A stretch of 64,000 nt of DNA from Lates calcarifer (lineage: Eukaryota; Chordata; Actinopteri; Centropomidae): assembly GCF_001640805.2 (NCBI RefSeq), contig NC_066838.1, forward strand, positions 310,001-374,000. The letters are read 5' to 3'. This document shows, in pieces, positions 25,501 through 40,400 of the stretch. Made by a program: the position numbers and the translations under genes. A model generated the notes under the pieces. It worked only from the letters and a program-made list of their open reading frames with translations. It did not search any database and was not told where the DNA came from. Positions within the stretch are counted from its first letter, which is position 1. Each line of letters opens with the position of its first letter.

Positions 25501-28500
25501 CAACTAATTCAGTATAAGTGCTTTGCAGAATCACAAATCATAAACTATATCATATGGGCTTTAGCCGAAACTACACTTGTTCACATTGCTTGCATTGTTA
25601 TTTCCATGTTCTCTGGCTCTGCAGACTCATTCAAAACTTCTGGTTGGAGGTCATAGCCAGGCTATCATTTGCCCTCAGCATCCCCATCTGCCCAGTAATT
25701 GCATTACTTGGTGACCTGTCCACATTACATATACCTGTCCACAGTACAAACCAGTCAATCTGCCCCAAATTTCACAGTGATGATAAGGGTCCCAGGCCTG
25801 AACACACCCACATATCATTATTTACAAAAAGTTATAGCGCCACTTATTGGCCACAGGAAATGACATGACGTGATCGACTTCAGATTTGGTCAGGAAAGCC
25901 TTAAATGCCTTCATGATGCCTTATTGTGAAAATTTTGATGTTCTGTTGAAGGGCATGTCTGTGGCGAAATGTCTGTGGAGTTGATGTAACTCATGCATAC
26001 GTTTCCTGATCTGCCCCAAACTTGACGTGTTTGATAAGAGTCCCGCTCTGAACACATCAACATTGGTCTTGCTTATGGACGTGGCAAAATGGCTCCATTG
26101 TGCCCCCCTGGACATATTCAAAACCCCCTTGCCATTGGGCTTAGTTTGTCCGAGGTGAACGAAATTCGGAGGCGTGATGTAACATGCCGAGATGCACCAA
26201 AATGTCTCTTGACATCATGGCCTCAGACCTACAGGAAGTCAGCTATTTTAATTTTAATTTGAACATTTTGCTCATTTTTGACCATTTTTTGGCATTTGGG
26301 GACAATGTATTTGATCAAACTCCTACTACAGTTTTTATTATATCAACCTCAAACTTGGTCAGGATACTCTCAAGGCCTTTGTGATTAAAAGTTATTAAAA
26401 GATTTTGTTGATGTCAAAGGGTGTGGCTGTGGTGGCAGCTCAAATTTCGATACCTTACCGTGAAACAGGAAGTTGCATTTAAGTTGCTGTTATTCAGCCA
26501 TACTTTGTTCAATCTGCCCCCCAAAAAGGGTCCCGACATGAACACACCCACATTTCAATATTCACAAAAAGTTATAGCGCCACCTACTGGCAACAGGAAA
26601 TTACATGTTTTAGACTTTGACTAGCAGATTGACATGATCCACGTCAGACTTGGTCAGGAAAGCCTTAAGGCCTTCATGATGCCTTATTGTGAACGTTTTG
26701 ATGTTCCATTGAAGGACATGTCTGTGGCACCGTGGCGAATTTTGATGTTTCGCCATTAGCCAGGAAGTTGACGTAACCCATGCCTACTTTGTCTGATCTG
26801 CCTCAGATTTCACAGGTTTGACAACAGACCTGTCCTGAACACATCTACATTCCAGTATACAGATATAATCATAGCGCCACCTCTTGGCAACAGGAAATGA
26901 TGATTGACTTCAAATATGGTCAGACATTAAGATCATAATGGTGCTGAATTGTGAAGACTATGAGTCTTCATGGGACACCCTTGCTGTGTCGCCATGGCGA
27001 ATTTTGATGCTTTGCAATTAAACAGGAAGTTGTTGTAACTCCCGCATGCACTATCCAATCTGCCCCAAAATTCACGTTTGCTAAGTGTCATGGCCTGAAC
27101 GCATCTATATGACAATATTCAGGTATAGTCATAGCGCCTCATGTGTTTCATCTAAGTAGATCTGATTCACCTCAAATGTGGTCAAACAAGCATTAAGATC
27201 ATAATGGTGCTTTATTGTGAAAACTGTGAATCTTCATGAGACTCCCTTGCTGTGGTGCTGTGGTGAGGTTTGACACTTCGCTGTGAAGCAGGAAGCTTCC
27301 ATATGCGTTGCCCAATCTGCCCCAAACTTCACGTTTTATTAGCGTCATGGCCTGAACACATCTACATGCCACCTACTGAAAACAGGAAATGACGTGTTAT
27401 TCTTCAGTGTTCAACTCCAGGAGCTTGACACAGATCCATTTCACATTTGGTCAAAAAGCGAAGCAGGTAATTGTCCAATCTGAGGTCAAAGAACAAAGGC
27501 TTAAGCTCCTCTTAGAGTCTATCTTGCAGGTGGTTGCCTTCATCCATGATGTAAATGTGCAACTGATGGACACAGTAAGGAAGTTCTGACTAATTCATTG
27601 TGTCCAGCGGTCACGCAGTTGCAGAGCCACATCGCACAACCTGCAGGGACCCCACAGCTGCAGGTCCCCCAACAAGCCTCAATGTGAAAATTGTGAGGTT
27701 TTGCTGTGTCTGTAGTGGTGCGGCAGATTCAATGCTTCTCCGTGGAGTGGTAACTCAGATATACAATGTCCAATCTGGCCGAAACTTGATTTGTTCGATC
27801 AGAGTCCCACCCTGAGGACATTTACATGGGTCTTGCTCAAGGGCATGGCAAAATGGCTCTATAGTGCCCCCCAGAATTTTTCAAAAACCCCTTGCCATTG
27901 GGCTTATTTTGTCCTAGGTGGACGAAATTTGGTACACATATGTAACCTGCAGAGATGCACAAAAAAGTCTCTTGATGTCATAGCTTCAAACCTACAGGAA
28001 ATTGCCCATTTTGATTTTAAAATTCAAATTTTGCTCATTTTTCAACATTTATACATTTGAATGAACTCTTCCTAGAGATTCTGTCATATCAACCTCAAAC
28101 TTAGCTAGGATACTCTTAAGACCTTTGTGATTAAAAGTTATCAAAAGATTGCTTTGACGCCATCGGGCTTGGCCGTGGCAGCACCTCAAATTTCAATCAC
28201 TTGCCGTGGAACTAGACGTTGATGTAACTCCAACATATTTTGTCCAATCAGACCCAAATTTCACAAGTTTCACAAGTTTCACTGAATTATTTCAACATCA
28301 TGCCCTTGATGTCACTTGGGCAGGCCCTTGATGTCACAAGTGACATACAAGTGACGACAAGTAACACTTCAAGGGCCTTCTGAATCAGAAGCTGGCCTTG
28401 ATGGTGATCAGCAGGAGCTCAAGCACGTGCAGAGGGAACTCAGAGTCCAGCTCAGAGTCCACGCCATGCAGTTCTTTTTTATAGCCACTGGGGGGGGGGC

Positions 28501-31500
28501 AGGCAAATATGGCGTTCTGTTTGCACTGGACTTGAAGTTTCTTCACTGTGTTTTTTATCAGTAGTGTTTTTATTATTATTCCCAGAATTTATTGCATGCA
28601 TTCGACCTTTTTTCTTAAGTCTGTTGATGCTGGAACTGTGAATTTCCCATGCACCTTAATAAAATATCTAGCGCCACCTACTGACAGCAGGGAAAACATT
28701 GCCTTATCTGCCTCAAACTTCACGTGTATGATGAGAGGCCCAGCCTGAACGCATCTGCGTGCCAAGTTTCGGTCATAACGCCACCTACTTGCAGCAGGAA
28801 AAACACTGACTGATCAGCCTCAAACTTCACATATATGATGAGAAGCCCAGTCTGAACGCATCTACATGCAAATATTTGGTCATAGCGCCACCTACTGGCA
28901 ACCACAAATGAAATGTGTAATACTCAGGATGTGATTTGTTGCATGTTTGTATATCTAGGTGTGTGGGGTGGGGGTGGTGGACATAATGAGAAAATGAACA
29001 CTTGTCTTTCCCTCTTTGTCTCAGAGACCATCCAGCATCATAAAGTGCTTTAATACGGACCCTTTCATTTTCAGTGAGCTCTCAATGTTTTACCATGTTG
29101 AACAGGAATGAGGAATTTCAAACTGAATTCACCTTTTTTTACCCAAATTTGAGCTGGCTCTCTGGGCATCTCTGAGATGTCAGAAATTAATCAGGCATAA
29201 CATTCAATCAAGTATAACATTCAACCAGGAATTGTTCAGGAATGCAAGTAAATAACTATAATTTGACATCTTAATCAAGAAATAATAATGTGCTTTACTA
29301 TTTTTTCTGTTTTTTGGTAAAACCATAAATTTGAATATTCATGGCTAACAAGGATAATTATATTTTAGCACTGAAAATATAATTTCAGTGAAAGAGCTTC
29401 TACATACTGGTGTATTAACCATTACAGAAATATATAAAGAAAAAAAATTGGTGATTACCAATGCTGACTGCTGACAACTGCTTCATATTTATTGGCGCTG
29501 CTGATATCTTTTGAATGATTTCTTTTTCTGTAGAAAGTTTTCCAATGTGTATTACTTATGTAATCAGTGTATTTTTTTCCATTTTTGTTGAAGAAAATCA
29601 GCGTCTCAGGGGATGTGTCTGAGGAGGGCACAGCCAGCAGGGTTAAGGCATTCCTAGCAGAGATGAAGAAGTCACTGAGCCAGGTGAACTTTAACCACAT
29701 CATACAGGCTCTGCAGACCTACAAGAAGACTGACAACCTGGATGTCCTGCTGACTGAGACAGCTGTCTTAACTGAGGACACTAATACTCACAGTCTGCTC
29801 CGTGGTAAGTCTTCTGCTGTAATGAACAGTAAGGCATCTTATGAAACCCAGACATTTACTGGACTGTTGGACTGTTAATAGCTGACTGTCAAGTAGGACA
29901 TGCGCTCCAGTGCATCAGTCAGAGTTTAGCAGGACCCCAGAATTTGTTTATGTCTCTTTATTAGCTTAGGTGAAGGCACAGCAGAGCACAGGTGTTTCAG
30001 CACACAGCACACTTAGATTTCACTGCTCTCATGTCCATAAAATGATGGGTCTCACAACTAACTTAATTAGTAATAGAAACACAAGATTTGTACAAACAAT
30101 AACATTGCGGTAACTACACAAAGGGACTGCTGGAGAAATTAGCTATGCCCTCTGCCCATGTTAGCAAGTAGAAAATGAAACAGCAGCGTAAATATACATG
30201 AGCTATACTGAAAAGGCACACTTCACCAGTGACTGAAACCCATGTAGCACATGAACACAAATCAGTCTGCAGAGGGTTAATTAGAGTGCAGCTGGGAGAA
30301 CACACAATCCGGACCCAAGAGGTTTGTATTGTATGTAAGGAAGGATAACTCCCACAAAACTTGGCGGTTATGATGTCATATGATGTCATCATCATCATCT
30401 ATCATAGGGCTGCTGCTCATACTTATATGCCTTTCTTTACAGCTGACCCAAATATTCAGCATGTATATTCAGCATTCATATTTGCTTCAAAACAAAAAAA
30501 AAAGATTAGAAAAAGTTATACAACTAGTCATTACTGGCGTCAGTGATCACTGGTAGTGGCACAAGCCGTGCGACTGGTCATGTATAGAGATTGCCCTTCA
30601 CTTGAATCTTTACTGACCGCACCATACTGTCCTTTCCTGGGAACAACCTGGCTTATTGGCCAAAAGGCTCTTGGAATCTGTGGATCGATCATCATAACCA
30701 CTTGGCCATCTGTAAAGGTTGTAAATTTTGATAGGTAGGGCCTCACAAACCATGACCAGAAATGGAGGAGGTTTGGGGTCACTGGATCAGGGTAAGCAAA
30801 GTTGGAGGACACATACCATAATGGTTTCAAGTTTAGAATACCCCCCACTCCAATAAGTACAGTTCTGAGGACCTTCCCTTTCACAGTTTGTGTACCAATG
30901 ACTTTGTTGTGGGCAGACTTGTCAGATTGAATTTCTCTTTCCCATGCATTGCCAAAGTGTGGGGCAGCAGGTGAAGTAGAAAGATATCTGTGTTTGACCA
31001 GTTGATCATGATGGTGAAGGTTTGTTTCAACTTGTTCTCCCCATCCTTGAAGTATCTACCCTGATCTTACAATTCTGCAGGGGTTCCTTGGTGGGCAATG
31101 AAGTATCTCAGCACCATGAGAAATGAGTCCATGTTGATGTTAGTCAGAACATCCAAACTATGTGTCATTATACACTCAAATCAAATACAATTCCCCATCT
31201 CTTTTCAGTACATTGGCCCCCACCTGTCCTCCACACTCACACTCAGCACTGGCTCCCCTCAGGGCTGTGTGCTGAGCCCCTTACTATACACCCTGTATAC
31301 CTATGACTGCACTCCAACCCACCCAACCAACATCATCATCAAGTATGCAGATGATACTACCGTGGTTGGGCTCATCTCTGATGGGGATGAGACAGTATAC
31401 AGGGCTGAGGTAGAGAAACTGTCCCTCTGTGCTCAGCTAACAACCTGACACTGAATGTTCAGAAAACAAAAGAACTTATTATGGACTTCAGGAAGCATGG

Positions 31501-34392
31501 ACAAGACCATGAACACACCCCTCCTCATAAATGGAGAACGTGTGGAAACCACCTTCAGGTTCCTGGGCACCCACATCTTGGCCGATCTCTCCAGGACTCA
31601 CAACACCAAGGCCCTAGTGAAGAAGGCTCAGCAGCAGCTGCACTTCCTGCGTGTGCTCAGGAAAAACAATCTGGACAGGAAGCTGCTGCTGGCCTTCTAT
31701 CACTCCTCTGTGAAGAGTGTACTAACATACTGCCTGAGGCTCCACAGCTGAGGACAGGAAAGCTGTGCAGAGGGTCATCAACACCGCCCAAAAAATCCTT
31801 GGCTGCCCTCCTTTTTGTATTTTTTGTATTATTTGTATTATTTGTGTGTATTTTGTCTTTCTTATTGTATATAATTTCTTCTATAGTGCACTGTTTGTCT
31901 TCGTGGAGCATGTACAATTTTGTTGTACTTAACTGTACAGTGACAGTAAAGCCTATTCTATTCTATTTTGATGAAGAATGACCCGAAGCAATCCATGATT
32001 GTGGAGTAAAAGGGTGACTTTGAGAGTCTGAGCCTGGCAGGTGGTAAATGAGCTATTTTTGGGACTGTAGGTTTCACCTTCCATTGTCGAGACTCAAAGC
32101 ACTAGTGCTCTGGTGAGGTTATCAGCAGCATTATAGGCAGAATCTACATAACGCCAGGCTTGAAGATGCGTTAGTTCCTTGATCTCTGCGACCCTTGTAC
32201 TGTGCAGACCTTAAATTGACATGACTGACTGGAGCCAGTTAAACACTGTTGTGGAGTCTCTCCAGTACATGGTTTGCCTGGTGGGTAAGTAGGGCTGGGC
32301 AATATGGGAAAAAATCATATCACAATATGATTTTTCATATCGGCTAATATCGATATACATCTCAATAAAATCACAATTTCTGTTGAACCTAGAGATTTCT
32401 TTTTACTCTTAAGTGAGATGTGCTGATACCATAAGATCAATTTTAGGGCTGGCCCCTAAATGTCGACTATTTGATGCATCAGAAGACCCTGATTCAACTC
32501 ACAGAATGTCAAGTTGTAATACTTTTTTTAGGTGCCTCACAGTTTACACACAGAGAACTGCAGGGGCAAGAGAGCAACAGGCTCTACAGTCTCTACTAAA
32601 CTCTACAGTCCGTTCTTGGTAGTCACAAGAACGGACACCGGTGTTATGACGATGATATGACGACTTAAAAACGGCTGAGATATGACGAGAGGGAGAGAGA
32701 GAGAAAGATGAGACAAAGAGAGCAAATAGTATCTAACGGTAAGTCAGGTTTGTAGTTGTATTTTGTATTTCCTACTGGGACAAATCCCACAGAGTTTTTA
32801 TCAGCTGTGTCTGTCACTACTGGCTCTCTGTATCTGTCAGTCCTCCATTAAGTCCATTCGTGGCTTTGTCCGTTGGGGCGTCTTCTTCAGTAACGCTGTC
32901 GCTCGAGTTTTCATTAACATTGCCTGTCATTTTTTCTTTTATCTCACTCCTAGTCCTGATGTACTGCTGCGCACAGATGCAGTACCCAAAATATTAGCGC
33001 ATATGCTACTCCTGCGATCTGTGCGTCAGCCTAACCTGACGTGTCTCTAACTCTGTTCCAGCTTTTCATATTGTCTGTCAGAACACAGATGGAATGAGTT
33101 CTATCGACATTGTTGTTGACCATGTCTTATATGTCTATCAAGGAGAGCTTCTGTTGCGATATACAGTATATCGATATTGTTTTATCGCCCAGCCCTATGG
33201 GTAAGGTAAGCTCATTTCTCATGAGCTTGGCAAGCTGGGCACCCTTGACTGCAGCACAGAGCTCTAGTCTCAGCACTGACACCTGTTTCTTGGGGGCATT
33301 GCAGGATCTGGCCATGATTAAAGTGACTTGGACATTAGATTGGGTGTCCTCAGGCCATAGATATGCCACCAAGCTGTAGACATTCTCTGAGGCATGTATA
33401 TCACTTGAGTCATACCATCTGGACATGGCGATCTGATGCAGACCTGAAAGTTTGCTCTGCCAAGCATTCCATTCCTTGAGTAGGTCATCTGGGAGGAATG
33501 GGTTGTCCCAGTCCTGTTGCGTTTCCCACAGCTTCTGTACTAGCACCTTTGCACGAGTCGTAAGTATGAATTCCAGGGAGTCATACTGTGAGGCCAGAAT
33601 TCTGTATATGTTGCAGAGAGTAGGGTTGTCATGGTCGACCGGCCTATGCTTGTACCCAAGGGCATCATCCAAGCACTGCCACCTGAGACCCAGGGTAGAT
33701 TCTTAGTGTTCTGTACAGTCTTGGAGTAGCCTCAGCTCAGTGATACAGTGCTATCAGACGTGGCTTCCTTTGGCAGCGGTTTCACCACACTGGCATATGT
33801 CAAACCCAGATGCCAAAAGATCTTTCAGTTTAGTGACCAGTTGCTTTGCCTCTTCCTTTATAAGTAAACTCCGGAGGCAGTTGTCAACATAAAAGCATCT
33901 TTCCACAGAGAACCTTATATCTTCTACGGGCTGGCTATGGTTGACAACATATTTTGAAGGGCAAATGTTGCACAGCATGGGCTGCATGTAGCACTAAACA
34001 GAAGGACTTGCCATTCGTGTACAGTACATCTAGTGCGGCAGCTGTGTTCACACCACGCCACACAAGTCTCAGGAGGGATCTGTCTTCAGGAAGGAGACGA
34101 CATGATGGGACTTCCCCTTTATATCTCTGCTGGTCCTAAGACAGGTCCTGGTAGTAACACTTCATTTAGATAAAGTTCCTTTGACTGGAAAGAGCAATTT
34201 AACACAATGCAAAGTCCCTTTATGCTCTACCAGGTGGTGAGGGATATACCATGATTGGCTCTCCTACAAGACCTCTTCTGGATGGAGATTCACGACATAT
34301 CCTGCATCCACCAATTTCTAGACCTTTGCATTATAGATAGCCACTTTAGCTGGGACTTGAGGTATATGTCTCTCAGTGTTTCATTTATAGAT

Positions 34393-34432
<40 letters not shown>

Positions 34433-37400
34433 TTGAGTATATGTCTCTCAGTGTTTCATAAGAGTGGCATAATAGCCACAACAAGTGTTGCATAAAGCCA
34501 TGCTCCATTCATCTCAACTTGAACAATTTTCATTTCCACTTTTTGGATAGCTGCCTGGCCTTCTCTAGACCTTGTCTCTTGCTTCTCAGTGCAGTGTGGC
34601 ATCGTATCTACTTGCCATAGTCTTTCAACATCTCAGTAAAGTTGTGCAAACAATGGGTTAACTGGCAAGAAAAGGCAGTGCTGAGGTGGGAGAAGTTGTT
34701 CTACTAACTTTGTGGGGCAGAACCCAACCCACTCTGGTCTTTATAGCAGCCGGCCCTCCTGGATGTCCTAGGCACACTGGAGTGATAGGTGTTACAAGGT
34801 GAAGATGAGCTGCTCCTGTGGACAGTAAAGGTGTTGCAGATGTTTATACCATTTCTGCAGGGTGACCAAACGGTAGGAATGGTCCCTGGTGGAGGTATGG
34901 GGGTGACTTTCAGAAGAGGTCTATAAACTGAGTGTGAGCTTGGTGGGTAAAAATGGTTAGACGCTTGAAAGTTCACTGGGTGTCTTAACACTGTAGCCTG
35001 TGTGTGTTCCTCATCCTGCTCCTGTCACATATCTATGAGGGAGAAGCATTCCCACAATGGCTCACTCTGAGCATTAGTCATAACACTGCAAGTTGGTCTG
35101 CTGTATCTGTTCCATGTGCAGAAATTTGGCTTAGGCTCTCTTTGTGGGGGGTGCTTGTTCTTTGCTTTAAGTACTCTCTCAAATCTCATAGAAATTGTTC
35201 TCCATATAATTTCTGCATCTCCTTCAGCTCCTTGTAATATATGTGCAGTTAATTGGGTTCATTTGGTGAGCTCCTTCAACTACTTTAAGAGGAGCTGGAG
35301 GAGTGGGAAGAAGTGAGGTGTGTGAGGTGTCATGTTGGCAGCACCCTCCTCATCCTCCTCTTCCTGCCGCTGTGTCTGCTGGCCATGTGTCCCAATTAAG
35401 GGAGGAAAGTGTGCCCTCTGCTGCTTGTAAGACTGACCTTGAAATTCTTTGGATAACCTGCCAACTTAGTCTGTCGATGGGGGTGGTCTGATGTTTTCTC
35501 AAGATTTGTAGGGTCCATAGCTCCAAAGTAAATCGCCATCTGGCTCGAAGGATCTCAATGTTATGTAGATAGACTGTTGGACTGTAATAGCTTATTCTCA
35601 AGTAGGACATTCACTTTATCAGCGTCTATCATAGAGCTTTTTTACACTTATGTTGTGAAACACTGTGTTTCTATTAGCTGTTTTTTCTGTCAGTGAGCTT
35701 CATATTGTGGTAAATTACAGGCTGCTAAGACTTATACTGTTTTGTTTTGACTTGTTTTTATACTATTTATGCAAAATTTTGATGCAGACCTCACATGAAG
35801 TCTGATGAGTTTAACTCACTTTCCACACTTGCTCCACTCTTCCCCAAAAGTGTTACTCACTTAACTGGGTGGTTGAAGCAGCCAGTTCTCATCTCATGTC
35901 ACCGCCTGTGCACTGCGTTTGGTTGCCTTAGTGTGCAATATATTTAATAGGCAATGACAGGGTCCAACACAATGCATAGGAGCCATTTTATTTGGGCCCT
36001 CTTAACAAGTTAATCCAGGCTATCACAGGACTGACATTGTGGTCAATCCATGTATTTATAGTTTGGTGTCAGCTATGAGAAGCCTGATTCATTTTCAGTT
36101 TTCTGGATTGTAAACTGTCAGAAATTCTACCAGACGTTGTGTTAAAACACACAACTCTTTGGAATAGAAAACAGCCACTGAACCAAGGAGTGTACAAAAT
36201 GTGTGATGTAAGCAGGGCCACCTTTATTTTCTAATAGGTCATTCTTATTTTAGTTTAACAGATCATACATTTGATTTTCAGTACTGTTTCAAATGTTGCA
36301 AGTTTGATAAGCCCATTTTGCTTTTCATGATACACAAGTAATCAAGGTATAAATTAAATAATATAATAGTGATGTACAGTAGTGTGCTTGTTTTTGCCTG
36401 AGCCTATACAGTGTTTGTCTACTTGTCTACTTGGTTGTAAAGCAGTCATTGTGTTGCAGGCCTCTACCAGTTTATTCGCCCACATCACAAAAAGAAGTTT
36501 GATGAGAAATGCCAGGAGCTGACTGGGCAGGACTGTGGATACAAACCTGATCACTCACTGTCTAAGGATGAGAAGAAAGTGCTGATGCTGCAGAGTGGTA
36601 TGAAATACTCCTAATAATCCTAAGCCAACACCGCACTGCCAACACTTCTTTATATGTATGGACAACTGGCAAGCTCAAACATATTTTATTTTCTGAAAAA
36701 TCATTGGATTGTTTTTTCAATTCATGTTTTGATAAACTCATGAGAAATCTATAATCCATAATGATGTCAGTCAGTGAGGTTACAATGATATAAAACATAG
36801 TAGAGCAGTGGATTCTTACACTGGAGAATCTGGAACCAAAGACTATCTGGCTTTTTTTCCTTATAAAAGACAATTAATTGAACCAGTTGATACTATATAT
36901 ATATATCAGTATACATAGCCAACAGGGTGTTAGCTTATTGCTATTAGGGCCTCAGAGATAGATTTATACAAGAAAATGTTGAAAATAATGAAGTCATATA
37001 ATAAAAGATGATTGAGAATGTAATGCAGCCTTAAAAACAAGATATGTAACTTTGAAGGAAAAGATAGCACGTAAAGCAATACAACACACTTTTGTTCATT
37101 TCAGCACATTTTTCCAGCTAAAGCCTTACTTGGTCTGGTCTAATGAGTTGCTCACGGTGGTTATGTTTGCCAACTCTAGATAGATATTGCAGTGCAACTG
37201 ACATTACTGATTCAGTCTAATGACGTTTAATGACTCCTACTCATTTGCTTACAGTGTGTTAGAATTCAAATAGAATTCCAAATATCTATTATTTATTCAG
37301 TATTAGATTTCTCCACCTCAATATTTCCTACTTTTCCTGGTCTAAGTTTTTGGATAGTTTTCCAAAATGACACAGACAATTTCAGCTTGTTCAGGGGGCA

Positions 37401-40400
37401 GAAACTGGCCCGCTCCATCTTTCTGCTTGATATTTCTGTTTTGAGCCATTCTTAACCATTAAAATCAGAACAGACACATCTTTGCATTTATTTTCAAAAA
37501 TAACGAGGCAAAAGATGGAGGGCCTATCTGTGCTGTATTTTAATTCCTTTTTATATTACAGTCAACTCACAGGGCAGTAGGAAAGGAAGACAGAATCTTT
37601 AACTGTTGTTTTGTTTTCTTAAAGCTACAGACAGACAGCACACTGTGGTTCTAACATCCTCTAGTGGGACGTCTACTAGCAGTCAGCTGAATACAGCGCA
37701 ACTCAACAAAGGAGGACACCATCTCAACCAGCAAGGATTAAGAGAACCTCAAACTGGTAGGACATTACATCCTTTTACTTCTGATGCTGCATACACTTAA
37801 ATGGTTCTTAAATAGTTATTCTTTGAATTCTCTGGAGGAGAACAACCACAGTTTACATGACCTGGAAAAGATTCAGAAAAACATACAACATATTTTTACC
37901 ATTGGGTTCTACATTCCAAGAGCTGCAATAAGGCAGTGATTCATTAAACCAGTGGCTACTGCTGCTGCTGGCATGTGCTGTGCTTTCTTGGTGCTGTAAT
38001 GAAGTTCATTCCTGCCCTGCAGTGTTTCAATATCACCCCAAAGAATAAAAAAACAAAGTCTTATCTAGACTCCTGTGTGTATTATGAGCAAAGGGATTTT
38101 ATCAAATCCAAATCCAATTCTGAATCCACATATCGAATCTGAATCTTTTTTAATACCTTCTACAGTCTTTTTAAGTCTTTCTTGTTTGTTTAGTGCAGTG
38201 AGAACATTGCTTAGCTGAAAATTTGACGTATTTCTGTTTCATTCAGTATAAAACCTAAACCACAAAGATTAAACTGTGCTGAACCATTCAGACTAACTTT
38301 TTGACCTTGCGGCACTTGTGCTCTTAAACTGAAAATTCCAGTGGCACAAGCAAAGGTTTTGGAAGCAAAACCAAAAGTTCTTCTCTTATATACATATATA
38401 ATGAGGGAAAAGTCACACCAGATATGATATTTCAACTGACAAAGTTGTCAATGTGCTAATAGGATTCCTCACACTGTGCAGCTGCAGCTCAGGAGGTAGG
38501 GCACGTCAGCCACTAATCAGACTAATCAGTGGTTCAATCTCCAGCTCCTCCTGTCCACAAGATAATGAAATCCAAATTACCGCCAATAGCGCACTATCAG
38601 TGTGAGTGTGTTAGAGCCTGTATGAATGTGTGTGAATTAGCCACAGGTCATAGCATTGTGACATTAAACACCAGGTTACCATGGGAAAGCTAGGAGCATT
38701 AAAAAGAGGTTAATGAACAAGAAAGGAAGGAGCAACCACCCTGGATGTTAATATCTTTTGGAAGAATGGTTCCATCCCTCTAGTAGAGTTCCAGTGACTA
38801 GGAGAATCAATGCTATGGCACACTGAAGCTGTGCTTGTGGTAAAATAGTGGCCCAACACCTTACTAAGACACATCATGTTGGTTTTTCCTATTTCACCCA
38901 TCTATATGTTTATGAACTTAAGATGCCACAACATCATGCATATTCTAAATTAAGTGTGACAGTATAATCTTAAATCAGGGTGCAGTGATAGTCTTCATCA
39001 GTGAATGGCAATAACTCAGACATTATAGATACTTTAAAAGTATTAATGACTGTTCAAAATCTATTAAGATTAATATCCTGAGCTGTGGCATACCGTGGGG
39101 TGTCAGTCATGGCCGTCAGTAAGCAATTGTAAACCACATACACACATCTTACACGTCCCTGTTAGAACCAACTCAGCCATATGCAAATAATGCGCACATT
39201 ATGCCACACACTGGCTCTTGACAGTAGGACAGCTGATCAACAATTCTAACAGTAGGCTAGATGCAAATGGATTAAATGCAGAGTAAATTTTACTACATGG
39301 ATCAAAAAAAGTAAATAAAGTAATCTGCTAATACACTTTTGCCACTATGCATATTCACATCACTCTAGTTCCTGTCAGTAAACGTGCTGCAGCATTTTGG
39401 ATCAACTGCAGTCTTTAGAAACTTGTTGAGTCAGCCTGATAATAATGAATTACAATAGTCCAGCCTGGAAATAACAAATGCATGGACTAGTTTTTCAGCA
39501 TCCTTTTGAGACAGAAAATGTCTGATTTTGGCGATATTACGCAGGTGAAAGAGGGCAGTCCTAGAAGTTTGGTTTATGTGGGAGCTAAAGGACATATCCT
39601 GATCAAAGATAACTCCAAGATTCTTTACAGTGGTGCTGGAGGCCAGGGCAATGCCATCTAATGTAACTACGTCATTGGAAAATGTATTTCCGAGGTGTTC
39701 AGGGCCAAGTACAATAACTTCAGTTTTGTTTGAGTTTAATAGTCGAAAGTTGCTGGTCATCCAAGTCCTAATGTCCCTGGCATGCCTGAAGTTTGGCTAA
39801 CCCATTGGTTTTGTTAGGTTTCATTGATAAATATAGTTGTGAATCAGCATAACAACTGAAGTTGATTGAGTGTATAGATATATGTCTATGATATATAATA
39901 TATATAGGGAGGTGTAGGTATAATATATATAGGTATAATATGCATGATAAATACTTGACTAGACAGATATATACACCATAAATAATATGCTATGAATATG
40001 AATATGTAAATAGAAACTGCAAAGGGATACAAATATTGTATGAACATGATATATAATATCAATACAGTTAAAATTAAAACATATCACTTAATAAAACATT
40101 AAGTATATGTTCCAGTATTTGGACAGTGCAGAGGGTGACAGGTGGATTTAGTCCAGTTGTGTAATCATGGCTCTGATAGTGGTAGATGAGTTGTAAAGTC
40201 TTATTGCAGTAGGTAGGAATGATTTCCTGTATCGTTCCTTAGAGCAGCGGGGTTGAATGAGTCTGTTGCTGAAGCTGCTCTTCAGCTTGTCCAGTGTGTT
40301 GTGGAGGGATTATCCATGATTGCCAGCAGCTTTGCCAGCATCCTCTCCTCCACCACCTCCTCCAGGGTGACAAGTTTTGAGCCAACCACAGACACTGCCT

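Noticed and set aside
27389..27589. 66-codon plus-strand frame
   Set aside because: No recognisable motif; it lies inside the repeat array.
25740..28910. CRISPR-like array
   Set aside because: Units are diverged, of uneven length and without constant repeats or spacers; the setting is a vertebrate intron.
31481..31981. 166-codon plus-strand frame
   Set aside because: It overlaps the LINE RT in a different frame and continues into its 3' UTR; not a separate protein.
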